Origin: JBBRYK01 sp038237665
Lineage (GTDB): Bacteria > Actinomycetota > Thermoleophilia > Gaiellales > Gaiellaceae
Direction: 5' to 3'
DNA: 14,336 bases
NCBI GenBank assembly: GCA_038237665.1
Contig: JBBRYK010000073.1
Coordinates: 1 to 14,336 of the forward strand
This document shows positions 6,143-13,748 of this stretch, piece after piece. The position numbers and the translations under genes were made by a program. Within the stretch, counting starts at the first letter, position 1. Every line of letters starts with the position of its first letter. Under the pieces are notes generated by a model that saw only the letters and a list, made by a program, of their open reading frames with translations, did not search any database and had not been told where the DNA came from.

Positions 6143-7621
6143 CTACTGGATGCCGACGAAGCCCGCGACCGTTGCCTTCGGGCCGTCGATCGTCGAGTAG
6201 AAGAGCAGCGACTGGAGCGGTTCGAGATTCGGCTGCACGCTTGGGTCGAGCTTGCCGCCGAACGAGGTGATCAGGTTCTCGATCAGCGGGACCGTGTCCT
6301 TGAGGTTCACGTACAGGAAGCCCGCGTTCGAGTCCGGCATGCCGGCGGCGTCCTTGGCGCTCTTGAAGAGGCTGTCATCGGTGAGCTTGTCACCCGAGTC
6401 CTTGAGCCCGGTGAACGCCGTCGTCGAGTCGCTGACGACGAGCTTGCCGTCGAAGACCGCGTAGTAGACCGAGAAGCTGTCGCCCTTGATCTGCTTCACG
6501 GAGACGCCGGCGACCGTGGTCGTCAGGATCTGACCGTTCAGGGCAGGCGCGAGCCGGGCGAAGAGCTTGTCGGCCGTCGTCCGAGCAGTCGCCTCGTCGG
6601 CCTGCTGCAGAACGAGGGTGATCTCAGGCAGCGGCACGCCCTGGCGCACATACAACGCGCCCTCACCCGCGAACAACGGCGCGAGCTCGGCAAGCGAGAC
6701 GCCCAGCTGCGACTCGATCTGCCCGAGCTGCGCCTTGACGGCCGCAGTGCCCGCCAGCGCGTTGATTGCCTTGTCGAGTCCGTCGAACGAGAGGTAGGCA
6801 AGAACGCCGGAAGGAACCTGAGAAACGAGCTTCGACGAGTACTGCGCGACCAGCGTGATGGGCTTGTCGGTCTTCGAGATCGCCTGCAGCGAGACCCCGT
6901 CGGATTGCGGGGTGAGAGCCACAGCAAGCGAGACGAGGTTCCCGAGGCCGGGAACCGTCGGGACGCCACCGGAGCCTGCGGCCCGGGTCTTGGCGAGCTT
7001 GGTCAGGGTCGCGCCGTCGAGCCAGACCTTGGCGAGCGCGTCGCCCGGAAGCTCGCCCATCGCCTCCTTGAACGTGGCGTTGTCCGTCAGCGCGCTGCCA
7101 CTATGCGCGGCGGCGCCCTTGTCGAGCGCGGCCTGGCTATCGGAGGCGAGCGTCCAGTCGCCGACCTGCTGCGTCACGGCCTTCTTCCCGCTCGAGTCGA
7201 GCTTGTCCAGCAGAGCCTTGAGCTTGGCGGGGTCGGACGGCTTCGTGATCGCGACCGCGTTGCCGTTGGTGCCCTGCAACGAGAGGAGCCCGAGTGCCGT
7301 CTCCGGCCCCAGCGCCGGCTTGATGTCCTGTTCGTAGCTGAGCTTCTGCTTGGCGAGACTCTGCTCGATAAGGGCGATCAGCTGCGCGCGGCCCGGGAAC
7401 TTCTTCAGCAGCTCGTCGGCCGCCTTCCAAGGCCCCGAGCTCGGATCGGTGGCCAGGTACACGTAACCCGCCGACGAGCTCGGCGTGTAGTCGGCGCTGG
7501 CCGGGACGGAGCCGCCGCCGCTGGTGGACGACTTGCTCGAGCCGCCGCCACCGCTGCCGCAGGCTGCGACGAGGAGGACGGCGAGCAGGGCAAGAAGGAC
7601 TGCGCCGACGCGGATCCTCAT
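6143..7621 (-). CDS. Predicted lipoprotein, DUF3352-like
   Basis: A 492-aa secreted, lipid-anchored protein of unknown function. The N terminus has a short basic start (MRIR), a hydrophobic stretch at about 5-20 and a lipobox VAAC with the modified cysteine at 21. A Gly/Ser-rich linker (22-45) follows, then a long globular region with periodic Ala/Leu/Asp/Lys character and no transmembrane segment. Phrases such as PASADYTPSSSAGYVYLATDPS near the start of the mature domain and the closing STIDGPKATVAGFVGI remind me of DUF3352 proteins, which are widespread in high-GC Gram-positives; this is from memory. No catalytic motif is evident. The start is ATG, 10 nt after the gpsA stop, and metK follows after 14 nt, so it sits within the operon. 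It could be a substrate-binding or envelope-maintenance protein, but nothing in the sequence decides this. Confidence 0.85.
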   Translation of the reverse strand: MRIRVGAVLLALLAVLLVAACGSGGGGSSKSSTSGGGSVPASADYTPSSSAGYVYLATDPSSGPWKAADELLKKFPGRAQLIALIEQSLAKQKLSYEQDIKPALGPETALGLLSLQGTNGNAVAITKPSDPAKLKALLDKLDSSGKKAVTQQVGDWTLASDSQAALDKGAAAHSGSALTDNATFKEAMGELPGDALAKVWLDGATLTKLAKTRAAGSGGVPTVPGLGNLVSLAVALTPQSDGVSLQAISKTDKPITLVAQYSSKLVSQVPSGVLAYLSFDGLDKAINALAGTAAVKAQLGQIESQLGVSLAELAPLFAGEGALYVRQGVPLPEITLVLQQADEATARTTADKLFARLAPALNGQILTTTVAGVSVKQIKGDSFSVYYAVFDGKLVVSDSTTAFTGLKDSGDKLTDDSLFKSAKDAAGMPDSNAGFLYVNLKDTVPLIENLITSFGGKLDPSVQPNLEPLQSLLFYSTIDGPKATVAGFVGIQ

Positions 7622-7631
7622 CGCCCCGAGT

Positions 7632-8588
7632 CTACTCTTCGCGCGGGCGCCGACCCATCAGGGAGGCGACCAGGTCGCTCAGGTCCTCGCCGCTCAACAC
7701 GCGGCACACGCCCTCCGTGATGGGGAGCTCGATTCCGAGCCGGTGTGAGAGGTCCCGCAGCGCCGGTGCGGTCGTCAGCCCCTCCACGACCTGGCCGATC
7801 TCCGCCGCGGCCTCGTCGGCGGAGGCACCGCGAGCGATCAGCTCACCGGCATGACGGTTGCGGCCGTGCCGGCTGTAGCACGTGACGACCAGGTCTCCCA
7901 TGCCGGCGAGCCCCGAGAACGTCTCCGGCCTGCCTCCGCACGCTTCACCGAGCCGCGCCATCTCGACCAGGCCCCGCGTGATCAGCGCCGCCTTCGCATT
8001 GTCCCCGAGACCCACCCCGTCCACGCCGCCGGCCGCGAGCGCGATCACGTTCTTTGCCGCCGCGCAAAGCTCGACGCCGACCAGGTCGGAGTTCACGTAC
8101 ACACGGAAGGTGACCGAGTTGACCGCCTCCTGAAGGCTCCGGGCGAGCTCCGGGTCCTCGCTCGCGACCACGGCCGCGCTCGGCAGGCCTTCGACGACCT
8201 CCTCGGCCATGTTCGGGCCGGAGAGAACCGCGACGGGCCGGTCGCGAACGAGGGTCGACAGCCGCCCGCCCGTTTCGGGGTCGAGGCCTTTCGTCAGGCT
8301 GAGAGCGGGACATGTCCCCGGCAGCGCGCGCACGATCGAGCCGAACGCACGGCTCGGCACGGCGAGGACGGCGAGGTCGGCGTCCTCGAGCGGGGCCTCG
8401 GCCAGCGAGATGCCCTCGATTCCGGCCAGGGACACGTGCGGGAGGTAACGCGGGTTCCGGCCCGTCTCGGCGATCGTGCGGGCCTGCTCTGGGTCGCGGC
8501 AGGCGAGCGCGACTTCGTGCCCGCGATCCCGCAGGAGGCAGGCGAACGCGGTTCCCCACGAGCCGCCGCCGACGACGACGGTCTTCAC
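7632..8588 (-). CDS. gpsA: Glycerol-3-phosphate dehydrogenase [NAD(P)+]
   Basis: GpsA reduces dihydroxyacetone phosphate to sn-glycerol 3-phosphate, the backbone for phospholipids. The 318-aa protein starts with the dinucleotide motif GGGSWGTA (7-14). SLTKGL (97-102) and SGPNMAEE (123-130) follow, then the catalytic lysine K179 in the VELCAAAKN segment (172-180). The C-terminal helical domain has LGDNAKAALITRG (194-206) and FSGLAGMGDLVVTC (224-237), both highly typical. The start is GTG with GGGAG 5 nt upstream. It lies 34 nt downstream of der and 10 nt upstream of the lipoprotein gene. With plsC two genes upstream, it supplies the acceptor used in phosphatidic acid synthesis. Confidence 0.97.
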   Translation of the reverse strand: MKTVVVGGGSWGTAFACLLRDRGHEVALACRDPEQARTIAETGRNPRYLPHVSLAGIEGISLAEAPLEDADLAVLAVPSRAFGSIVRALPGTCPALSLTKGLDPETGGRLSTLVRDRPVAVLSGPNMAEEVVEGLPSAAVVASEDPELARSLQEAVNSVTFRVYVNSDLVGVELCAAAKNVIALAAGGVDGVGLGDNAKAALITRGLVEMARLGEACGGRPETFSGLAGMGDLVVTCYSRHGRNRHAGELIARGASADEAAAEIGQVVEGLTTAPALRDLSHRLGIELPITEGVCRVLSGEDLSDLVASLMGRRPREE

Positions 8589-8593
8589 GGGGT

Positions 8594-8598
8594 CTCCC
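8594..8598 (-). promoter_or_regulatory. Ribosome binding site of gpsA
   Basis: On the minus strand GGGAG lies 5 nt upstream of the GTG at 8586-8588 and supports that start. Most other genes in this operon lack a comparable site and probably rely on coupling. Confidence 0.6.
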
Positions 8599-8622
8599 GG
8601 GCGGCACGAAGGGGCAACACGT

Positions 8623-9939
8623 TCAGCTTCTTCTGACGAAGTCGATCGAGACCGGCACGCCGTTCAGCTCGAAGCGGTCGCGGAGCTGGTTCTCGACCCA
8701 GTACCCGTAGTCGCGCGTGATCAGCCCCGGGTCGTTGACGAAGAACCGGAAGCGAGGCGGGCGAGCTTCGATCTGGGTCCCGTAGAGCAGGTTGAGCCGC
8801 TTCCCGTTCCGCGACGGCGGCTGGCGGATGTCTTTCAGCTCACGCAGAAACCGGTTCAGTTCCGGCGTGGGTACCCGGGCCGTGTGCTTGTCGAAGAGTT
8901 GCTCGACGCGATCGAGGATGCGGCCCAGGCCGCGCCCGGTCTTCGCGGAGGCGGCGACGAGCGGCGGCCGCTGACGGAGACGATGGATCAGCTCACGGCG
9001 CGTCTCCTCAATGTCGATCGTGGACAGGTCCCACTTGGAGAGAACAACCAGGGTCGAGCATTGCGCCTTCCGCGCCATGTCCGCGACGGTCAGGTCGTGG
9101 TCGACGATTCCCTCCTCCGCGTCGACCAGGACGAGTGCGACGTCGGCTCGCTCGGCCGCTTCGCGGGCGCGCAGCTCGGAGTAGTACTCGATCCCCTGGC
9201 GTTGTTTTCGCTTGCGGCGCAGGCCTGCCGTGTCGACGAGCACGAAGGTGCGGTCACCGCGGCGGAGGACCGTGTCGATCGCATCCCGGGTCGTCCCGGG
9301 CGTCTCGGAGACGATCACGCGCTCCTCACCGAGGAGCTTGTTCAGGAGGCTCGACTTGCCCACGTTGGGGCGACCGAGGATCGCGACGCGGATCGCTTCG
9401 TCGCCGACCTCCGAGCTCCCGCCGCCCGCGTCCTCGAGCCGTCCGAGGATCACATCGAGGAGGTCGCCGGTCCCGTGCCCGTGCAGCGCCGAGAGCGGAA
9501 ACGGATCCCCCAGGCCGAGGCGGTGGAATTCGAGCGCGTCGTCGTCGCGCGCGGGATCGTCGATCTTGTTCGCGATCAACAGGATCGGCTTGTGGGACGC
9601 ACGCAGAATTCCGGCCAGCTCCTCGTCCCCGGGGGTGATCCCCGTCTGCGTGTCGGCAACGAAGAGGACCAGGTCCGCCTCGGCCACGGCCTGGCGGGCC
9701 TGCTCGACGACGGACCTCGTGATCGGCGACGGGTCGACGACGTCGACGCCGCCCGTGTCGACGAGCAGGAAGCGCCGGCCGCGCCACTCGCAGACCAGCT
9801 CCTTGCGGTCGCGCGTGACACCCGGAGTGTCGTGCACGACGGCTGCACGGGTCGCCGTCAGGCGGTTGACCAGAGTCGACTTGCCGACGTTCGGGAAGCC
9901 GACCACCGCCACGGTGCCCACCAGGTCGCGCTCGCTCAT
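8623..9939 (-). CDS. der: Ribosome-assembly GTPase Der (EngA)
   Basis: Der is an essential double GTPase that helps assemble the 50S subunit. From the ATG at 9937-9939 it is 438 aa. The first G domain has GFPNVGKS (14-21), DTGG (61-64) and NKID (124-127). The second has GRPNVGKS (189-196), DTAG (236-239) and SKWD (301-304). A KH-like domain follows from about 350. The second domain's G4 motif has Ser in place of the usual Asn of NKxD. I chose the 9939 start because its ATG overlaps the plsC stop as ATGA and places the first beta strand at the normal distance. An in-frame start at 9993 would add 18 unrelated residues and lie inside plsC. No strong Shine-Dalgarno is present, so translational coupling to plsC is likely. 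Confidence 0.97.
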   Translation of the reverse strand: MSERDLVGTVAVVGFPNVGKSTLVNRLTATRAAVVHDTPGVTRDRKELVCEWRGRRFLLVDTGGVDVVDPSPITRSVVEQARQAVAEADLVLFVADTQTGITPGDEELAGILRASHKPILLIANKIDDPARDDDALEFHRLGLGDPFPLSALHGHGTGDLLDVILGRLEDAGGGSSEVGDEAIRVAILGRPNVGKSSLLNKLLGEERVIVSETPGTTRDAIDTVLRRGDRTFVLVDTAGLRRKRKQRQGIEYYSELRAREAAERADVALVLVDAEEGIVDHDLTVADMARKAQCSTLVVLSKWDLSTIDIEETRRELIHRLRQRPPLVAASAKTGRGLGRILDRVEQLFDKHTARVPTPELNRFLRELKDIRQPPSRNGKRLNLLYGTQIEARPPRFRFFVNDPGLITRDYGYWVENQLRDRFELNGVPVSIDFVRRS

Positions 9940-10586
9940 CTGGGCGGGATCGCGTCTCGCGGGCGACCCAACTCGTGCAGCTCGACCAGCCATTGCCAGA
10001 GCTCGCGGAGCTTGGCCTGGATCTCGTTGGAGGCCTCGCGATAACCGCGCCCGTTCCGCGCCAGGCCATCGAACCGCATCGGCTCGCCCCAGGCGATCGA
10101 AACGGGATGGAAGTTGCCCGGGCGCCAGGTCTGGGAGCCGTGCACCGCCCCGGGGATCACCGGAACGCCCTCGTTGATCGCGACCATCGCCGCGCCCGGC
10201 TGAACGCTTCCCGGCACGCCGCTCTTCTGCCGGGTTCCCTCGACGAAAACGCCGAGTGCGCGACCGTCGCGAACCGTCTGCCGCATCAACCGCACGGCCT
10301 CACGGTCGGACTCGCCGCGGCGCACCGAGAGGGTGCCGAAGGCGCGGATCAGCTGCCCGAGCCCAAGCACCTGATGCGCCTCGGACTTGCCCACGTAGTA
10401 GATCGTCCGCGGGCAGCAGGAACCGAATGCGGCCACATCGATCCAGGAGAAGTGGTTCATCGCGAGCACGACTCCGCCCCAGTCGGGGACCCGATCCTTC
10501 CCGTAGTGCTGAAGCCTGGCGGCCACGTACGTGGTCGGCACCAGCGTCAGGCGACCGATTCCCCAGCTGAGCTCGGGGACGTTCAA
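9936..10586 (-). CDS. plsC: 1-acyl-sn-glycerol-3-phosphate acyltransferase
   Basis: PlsC transfers a second acyl chain to lysophosphatidic acid at the cytoplasmic membrane face. The 216-aa protein has the catalytic HX4D motif in NHFSWID (44-50, with H45 and D50), the phosphate-binding FVEGTR (114-119), and VPVIPGAVHG (141-150), which corresponds to motif IV. It is short for the family but contains all acyltransferase motifs. The start is TTG, overlapping the cmk stop as TTGA, and its own stop overlaps der as ATGA. The order cmk-plsC-der is common in Gram-positive bacteria; an ispH or rpsA gene often found nearby is absent here. Acyl-group specificity cannot be judged. Confidence 0.94.
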   Translation of the reverse strand: MNVPELSWGIGRLTLVPTTYVAARLQHYGKDRVPDWGGVVLAMNHFSWIDVAAFGSCCPRTIYYVGKSEAHQVLGLGQLIRAFGTLSVRRGESDREAVRLMRQTVRDGRALGVFVEGTRQKSGVPGSVQPGAAMVAINEGVPVIPGAVHGSQTWRPGNFHPVSIAWGEPMRFDGLARNGRGYREASNEIQAKLRELWQWLVELHELGRPRDAIPPR

Positions 10587-11215
10587 GCGGCGAGGCGCTC
10601 ACGCACGAGACTCTCGACGCGCGCGACCACGTCGGCGACGTCCATGTCGGTCGTGTCGATCAGCTCGGCGTCCGGCGCCGGCCGCATCCGGGCCGCGTCA
10701 CTCTCGTCGCGGAGGCGAAGATCGGTGGCCAGGGCGTCCGCCCCGATCTCCGGACGGTCGGCCAGCCTGCGCTGGGCGCGAATCTGGCTGTCCGCCACGA
10801 GGTAGACCTTCACCTCGGCGTCGGGAGCGACGACCGTGCCGATGTCCCGCCCCTCGATGACGGCGTTGCCCTGCTCGCCCAGCTCGCGCTGGCGCTTCCG
10901 CATGACGGTGCGCACCTCCGGATGGGCGGCGACGACGGGCACCACGCGGTCGATCCGCGCGCTGCGGATGGCGCCGGTCACGTCGGTGCCGTCGATGTGC
11001 ACGCGGCCCCGCTCGTCGATGTCGATCGGGTTCGCCCGGGCGAGGCCGCCGACCAGGTCGCCCTCCCCGAGCGGGATCCCCCTGGCGAGCGCTAGCCAGG
11101 TGAGGGCCCGGTACATCGCGCCGGTGTCGAGGTAGCGAAAGCCCAGCCGCTCCGCCAGCAGGCGGGCGACCGTGCTCTTGCCCGCTCCCGCGGGGCCGTC
11201 GATCGCGACAATCAT
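10583..11215 (-). CDS. cmk: Cytidylate kinase
   Basis: Cmk phosphorylates CMP and dCMP using ATP, feeding CTP and dCTP pools. The 210-aa protein opens with the P-loop GPAGAGKST at 7-15. DTGAMYRA (30-37), EGRDIGTVV (121-129) and the lid-region segment RRLADRPEIG (149-158) are standard, and the closing DAELIDTTDMD (182-192) is typical. Its ATG directly follows the aroA stop codon with no gap, and its stop overlaps the plsC start. Both point to coupled translation. Length is slightly below that of E. coli Cmk because the inserted CMP-binding region is compact. Confidence 0.97.
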   Translation of the reverse strand: MIVAIDGPAGAGKSTVARLLAERLGFRYLDTGAMYRALTWLALARGIPLGEGDLVGGLARANPIDIDERGRVHIDGTDVTGAIRSARIDRVVPVVAAHPEVRTVMRKRQRELGEQGNAVIEGRDIGTVVAPDAEVKVYLVADSQIRAQRRLADRPEIGADALATDLRLRDESDAARMRPAPDAELIDTTDMDVADVVARVESLVRERLAA

Positions 11216-12496
11216 TCAGGCACGCACCGAATCCAGAAGCTCGAAAAAGCCGGGGAAGCTTATCGCCGCCGCCTCGGGGTTCCGGAGCTCGACACCCTCG
11301 CGTGAGACCAGGCCCGCGATCGCCCCCAGCAGTGCGATCCTGTGGTCTCCGGCACTGTCTACCACCCCTCCGCCCCTGATCCGCGTGGGCACGCCGACCA
11401 CCCTGAACCCGTCCGCGGTGGCCCGGATGCGCACGCCGAGCGGGCGGAGCGACGTGTCCACCGTCTCGATCCGGTCCGTCTCCTTGGTGCGCAGCTCTCC
11501 GGCACCTCGGACGATGCTCTCTCCCCGCGCGTGGGCGGCGACGAGCGCGAAGAGCGGTAGCTCGTCGATCAGCAGCGGCACCTCTGCGGGGCCGATCGCC
11601 GTGGCGACGAGCTCGGCGTGGACGGCCTCCATGTCGGCTGTCGGCTCACCGCCGACGGAGCGGCGGTTGAAGAGCGAGATCCGGGCACCCATGCGCTCGA
11701 GAACCTGGAGGAAACCCGTGCGAGTCGGATTCACGTTCACACCGGACAGCCGGAGCTCCGAGCCGGGAAGCAGCGTGGCCGCCGCCAGGAACGGTGCGGC
11801 AGAGGAGAAGTCGCCGGGAATGTCGAGCTCGAGCGGGCGGAGGCGGTCGGCCGGCCAGACGGAGGCCCCGCCGGGGCGGCTCTGAACACGGACTCCCGCG
11901 GCCGCGAGCATCCGCTCGGTGTGGTCACGGGTCGGCGCGGGCTCGACGACGGTCGTCGGCCCGCTGTCGGCGTAGAGGCCGGCCAGGAGAATCGCCGACT
12001 TGACCTGCGCGCTCGCGACCGGCAGCTCGTAACGGATCGGGCGAAGCGGCCCCCCGGTCACGGTCACGGGCGGCCGTCCGTCGGTCGTCCGGACATCGGC
12101 ACCCATTTCGCGCAAGGGGACGGCTATGCGCTCCATGGGACGCGAGCTGAGCGACTCGTCGCCCTTCAGGATGTAGCTGCCGTCCTGCCCGGCGAGGATC
12201 CCGGCCAGGAGGCGGAGGAGCGTGCCCGCGTTCCGGCAGTCGATCGGCTCCTCGGGAGCGTTGAGACCGCGCAGGCCGACGCCGCGCACGTGAACGACAT
12301 CGTCCTCGACCTCGATCTCCACGCCCAGCGCGCGGAGCGCGTCGATCGTTGCCTCGGTATCGCCGGAGTGGCCGAAGCCGCGAATCTCGCTCTCGCCGTC
12401 TGCGATCGCGCCGAGGAGAAGCGCCCGGTGCGAGATCGACTTCACGCCCGGCACGCCGATCGCGCCCCGGAGGGCCGCGGCCGGTTCGATCTTCAT
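11216..12496 (-). CDS. aroA: 3-phosphoshikimate 1-carboxyvinyltransferase (EPSP synthase)
   Basis: AroA joins shikimate 3-phosphate and phosphoenolpyruvate in the shikimate pathway. The 426-aa protein keeps K19 and S20 (PGVKSISHR, 16-24), R119 (SSRPMERI), Q164 (SAQ), D311 (IDELPLF), K338/E339 (RTKETDRI, 336-343) and R386 (GDHRIA, 383-388), all matching active-site positions. The first motif has Val where PGDKS is usual. The PEP/glyphosate-loop motif reads CRNAGTLLRLLAG (87-99), with Arg88 at the place of the Gly in GNAGT (Gly96 of E. coli). The C-terminal end ISFPGFF resembles the Bacillus/Streptococcus-type (class II) enzymes. Its ATG overlaps the tyrA stop (ATGA) and cmk begins immediately after its stop. 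Function is secure; the consequence of Arg88 is inferred. Confidence 0.97.
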   Translation of the reverse strand: MKIEPAAALRGAIGVPGVKSISHRALLLGAIADGESEIRGFGHSGDTEATIDALRALGVEIEVEDDVVHVRGVGLRGLNAPEEPIDCRNAGTLLRLLAGILAGQDGSYILKGDESLSSRPMERIAVPLREMGADVRTTDGRPPVTVTGGPLRPIRYELPVASAQVKSAILLAGLYADSGPTTVVEPAPTRDHTERMLAAAGVRVQSRPGGASVWPADRLRPLELDIPGDFSSAAPFLAAATLLPGSELRLSGVNVNPTRTGFLQVLERMGARISLFNRRSVGGEPTADMEAVHAELVATAIGPAEVPLLIDELPLFALVAAHARGESIVRGAGELRTKETDRIETVDTSLRPLGVRIRATADGFRVVGVPTRIRGGGVVDSAGDHRIALLGAIAGLVSREGVELRNPEAAAISFPGFFELLDSVRA

Positions 12497-13587
12497 TCCT
12501 CGTCCAGCACGGGCGAGACGACGACGCCGTACCCCTGCGCCTCGAGGAGCTCGGCGGCGCGAGCCGCCTCCTCCTCGCCGGCCACGAACAGGGTGAGCCC
12601 GCCGCCGCGCTCGGGCGACAGGTGGTGGAGCTCAAAGTCCTCGATGTTGATCCGCTCGGCCCCGAGCGCCTGGGTGATTCCGGCGAGGACGCCGGGGCGG
12701 TCGGGAACGTGGACGCGGAGGCGCTGGAGGGCGCCGGGGTCGCCGAAGGCCTGGGCGAGCATGCGCCGCCGATTGCCGGCGGCCTCGCCGATCCAGCGGG
12801 CGAGAAAGCCCGCATCGCCGGCGGCGAGCGCGGTCTCGAGCTGTTCGATCCGGCGCCGGTGCTCGGCCAGGGTTTCTCTGAGCGGTGCCGCGTTCTCGAG
12901 GAAGATGTCGACCCAGATCCGCGGGTTCGCCCCCGCGACCCTGGTCATGTCCCTCAGGGATCCCCCGGCGCCGGCGAGCGGCTCGTGGCCCTCGACGCGG
13001 GTGGATCCGGCCTGGTTGACGAGCAGATTCGCTAGGGCATGCGGCAGGTGGCTGGTCAGTGCGACCAGGCGGTCGTGGGCCTCGGGATCGACCGCGACCG
13101 GCGTAGCGCCGAGCCGGGCGACGAAGCCGTGCACGAGCCGGTAGCGCTCGGGCTCGGTTTCCGGAAGCGGGGTCAGGAACCAGGTCGCACCCTCGAAGAG
13201 CTCGGCGGTCGCGTGCTCGGGACCGCGCGCCTCGGAGCCGCAGACGGGATGACCGCCGATGAACCGTGCCGAGCCCTGCGCGGCGCGGCACGCCGCGGTT
13301 TTCGTGGAGCCCACGTCGGTGACGGTCGTGTGGTCGGGCGCGGCGTCGAGCACGGCCGCGACCTGGGCGCCGAGCTGCGCGACCGGGGCGGCGACGACGG
13401 CGAGGTCGGCCTGGCCGAGAGCGTCGGCGAGCGTTGCGGCGCGAGTCTCGACGGCGCCGCGCTCGGCGGCAGTGTCGAGCGCTGCGGGATCCGGATCCCA
13501 GCCGGAGACGGCATCGACGCCGGCCCGCCGGGCGGCGAGCCCGACGGAGGCGCCGATCAACCCGGTCCCGACGATCGCGATCCGCAT
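12493..13587 (-). CDS. tyrA: Prephenate dehydrogenase with C-terminal ACT domain
   Basis: TyrA oxidatively decarboxylates prephenate to 4-hydroxyphenylpyruvate on the way to tyrosine. From the ATG at 13585-13587 it has 364 aa. The NAD-binding motif GTGLIGASVG is at 7-16, DVGSTK at 91-96 and GGHPVCGSE at 111-119, and SHLPHALANLL (179-189) includes the conserved catalytic-region histidines. An ACT domain spans about 287-360 (VHVPDRPGVLAGI), which fits feedback control by an aromatic amino acid. I chose this ATG because the Rossmann strand begins right at it; a GTG at 13639-13641 would add 18 residues of different character. No good ribosome site is seen for either. Its stop overlaps the aroA ATG. 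Arogenate as substrate cannot be excluded. Confidence 0.95.
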   Translation of the reverse strand: MRIAIVGTGLIGASVGLAARRAGVDAVSGWDPDPAALDTAAERGAVETRAATLADALGQADLAVVAAPVAQLGAQVAAVLDAAPDHTTVTDVGSTKTAACRAAQGSARFIGGHPVCGSEARGPEHATAELFEGATWFLTPLPETEPERYRLVHGFVARLGATPVAVDPEAHDRLVALTSHLPHALANLLVNQAGSTRVEGHEPLAGAGGSLRDMTRVAGANPRIWVDIFLENAAPLRETLAEHRRRIEQLETALAAGDAGFLARWIGEAAGNRRRMLAQAFGDPGALQRLRVHVPDRPGVLAGITQALGAERINIEDFELHHLSPERGGGLTLFVAGEEEAARAAELLEAQGYGVVVSPVLDEE

Positions 13588-13651
13588 GACCGCAGCATGC
13601 CGTAGCCGTCCGACCCGAGGGCGCCGTGCGTCTTCCGTCACACCTTCGAAT

Positions 13652-13703
13652 CACGGTGACTGGCACCGTGCCTGGCACCGTGCCTGACACGGGGTTCTCC
13701 CGT
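13652..13703. repeat. Cluster of short palindromic tandem repeats between aroF and tyrA
   Basis: Two exact 12-bp units TGGCACCGTGCC occupy 13661-13672 and 13673-13684, each containing the palindrome GGCAC-C-GTGCC, and a degenerate third unit starts at 13685 (TGACACGG). ACGGTG (13653-13658) can pair with CACCGT (13664-13669), and ACGGG (13689-13693) with CCCGT (13699-13703), so the region can fold into several hairpins. It lies in the 154-bp gap between aroF and tyrA, which otherwise shows no gene or clear promoter. No U-run follows the hairpins on the minus strand. It resembles dispersed palindromic intergenic repeats. Confidence 0.75.
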
Positions 13704-13721
13704 TCGGACATGGCCGAGCGA

Positions 13722-13748
13722 GAGGAATCAGCCGGGAGGAATCAGCCG
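13722..13748. repeat. 13-bp direct repeat spanning the aroF stop codon
   Basis: GAGGAATCAGCCG occurs at 13722-13734 and again at 13736-13748, with one base between. The second copy includes the aroF stop codon (complement of 13742-13744), so the 3' end of the gene appears to have been duplicated in tandem just outside the coding region. Confidence 0.7.

Noticed and set aside
9940..9993. Longer N terminus for Der
   Set aside because: The 18 added residues are outside the family and lie within plsC; the ATGA overlap at 9936-9939 gives a natural coupled start.
13588..13641. Longer N terminus for TyrA from a GTG
   Set aside because: The added residues are basic and non-homologous in style, and the NAD-binding strand begins directly at the ATG at 13587.
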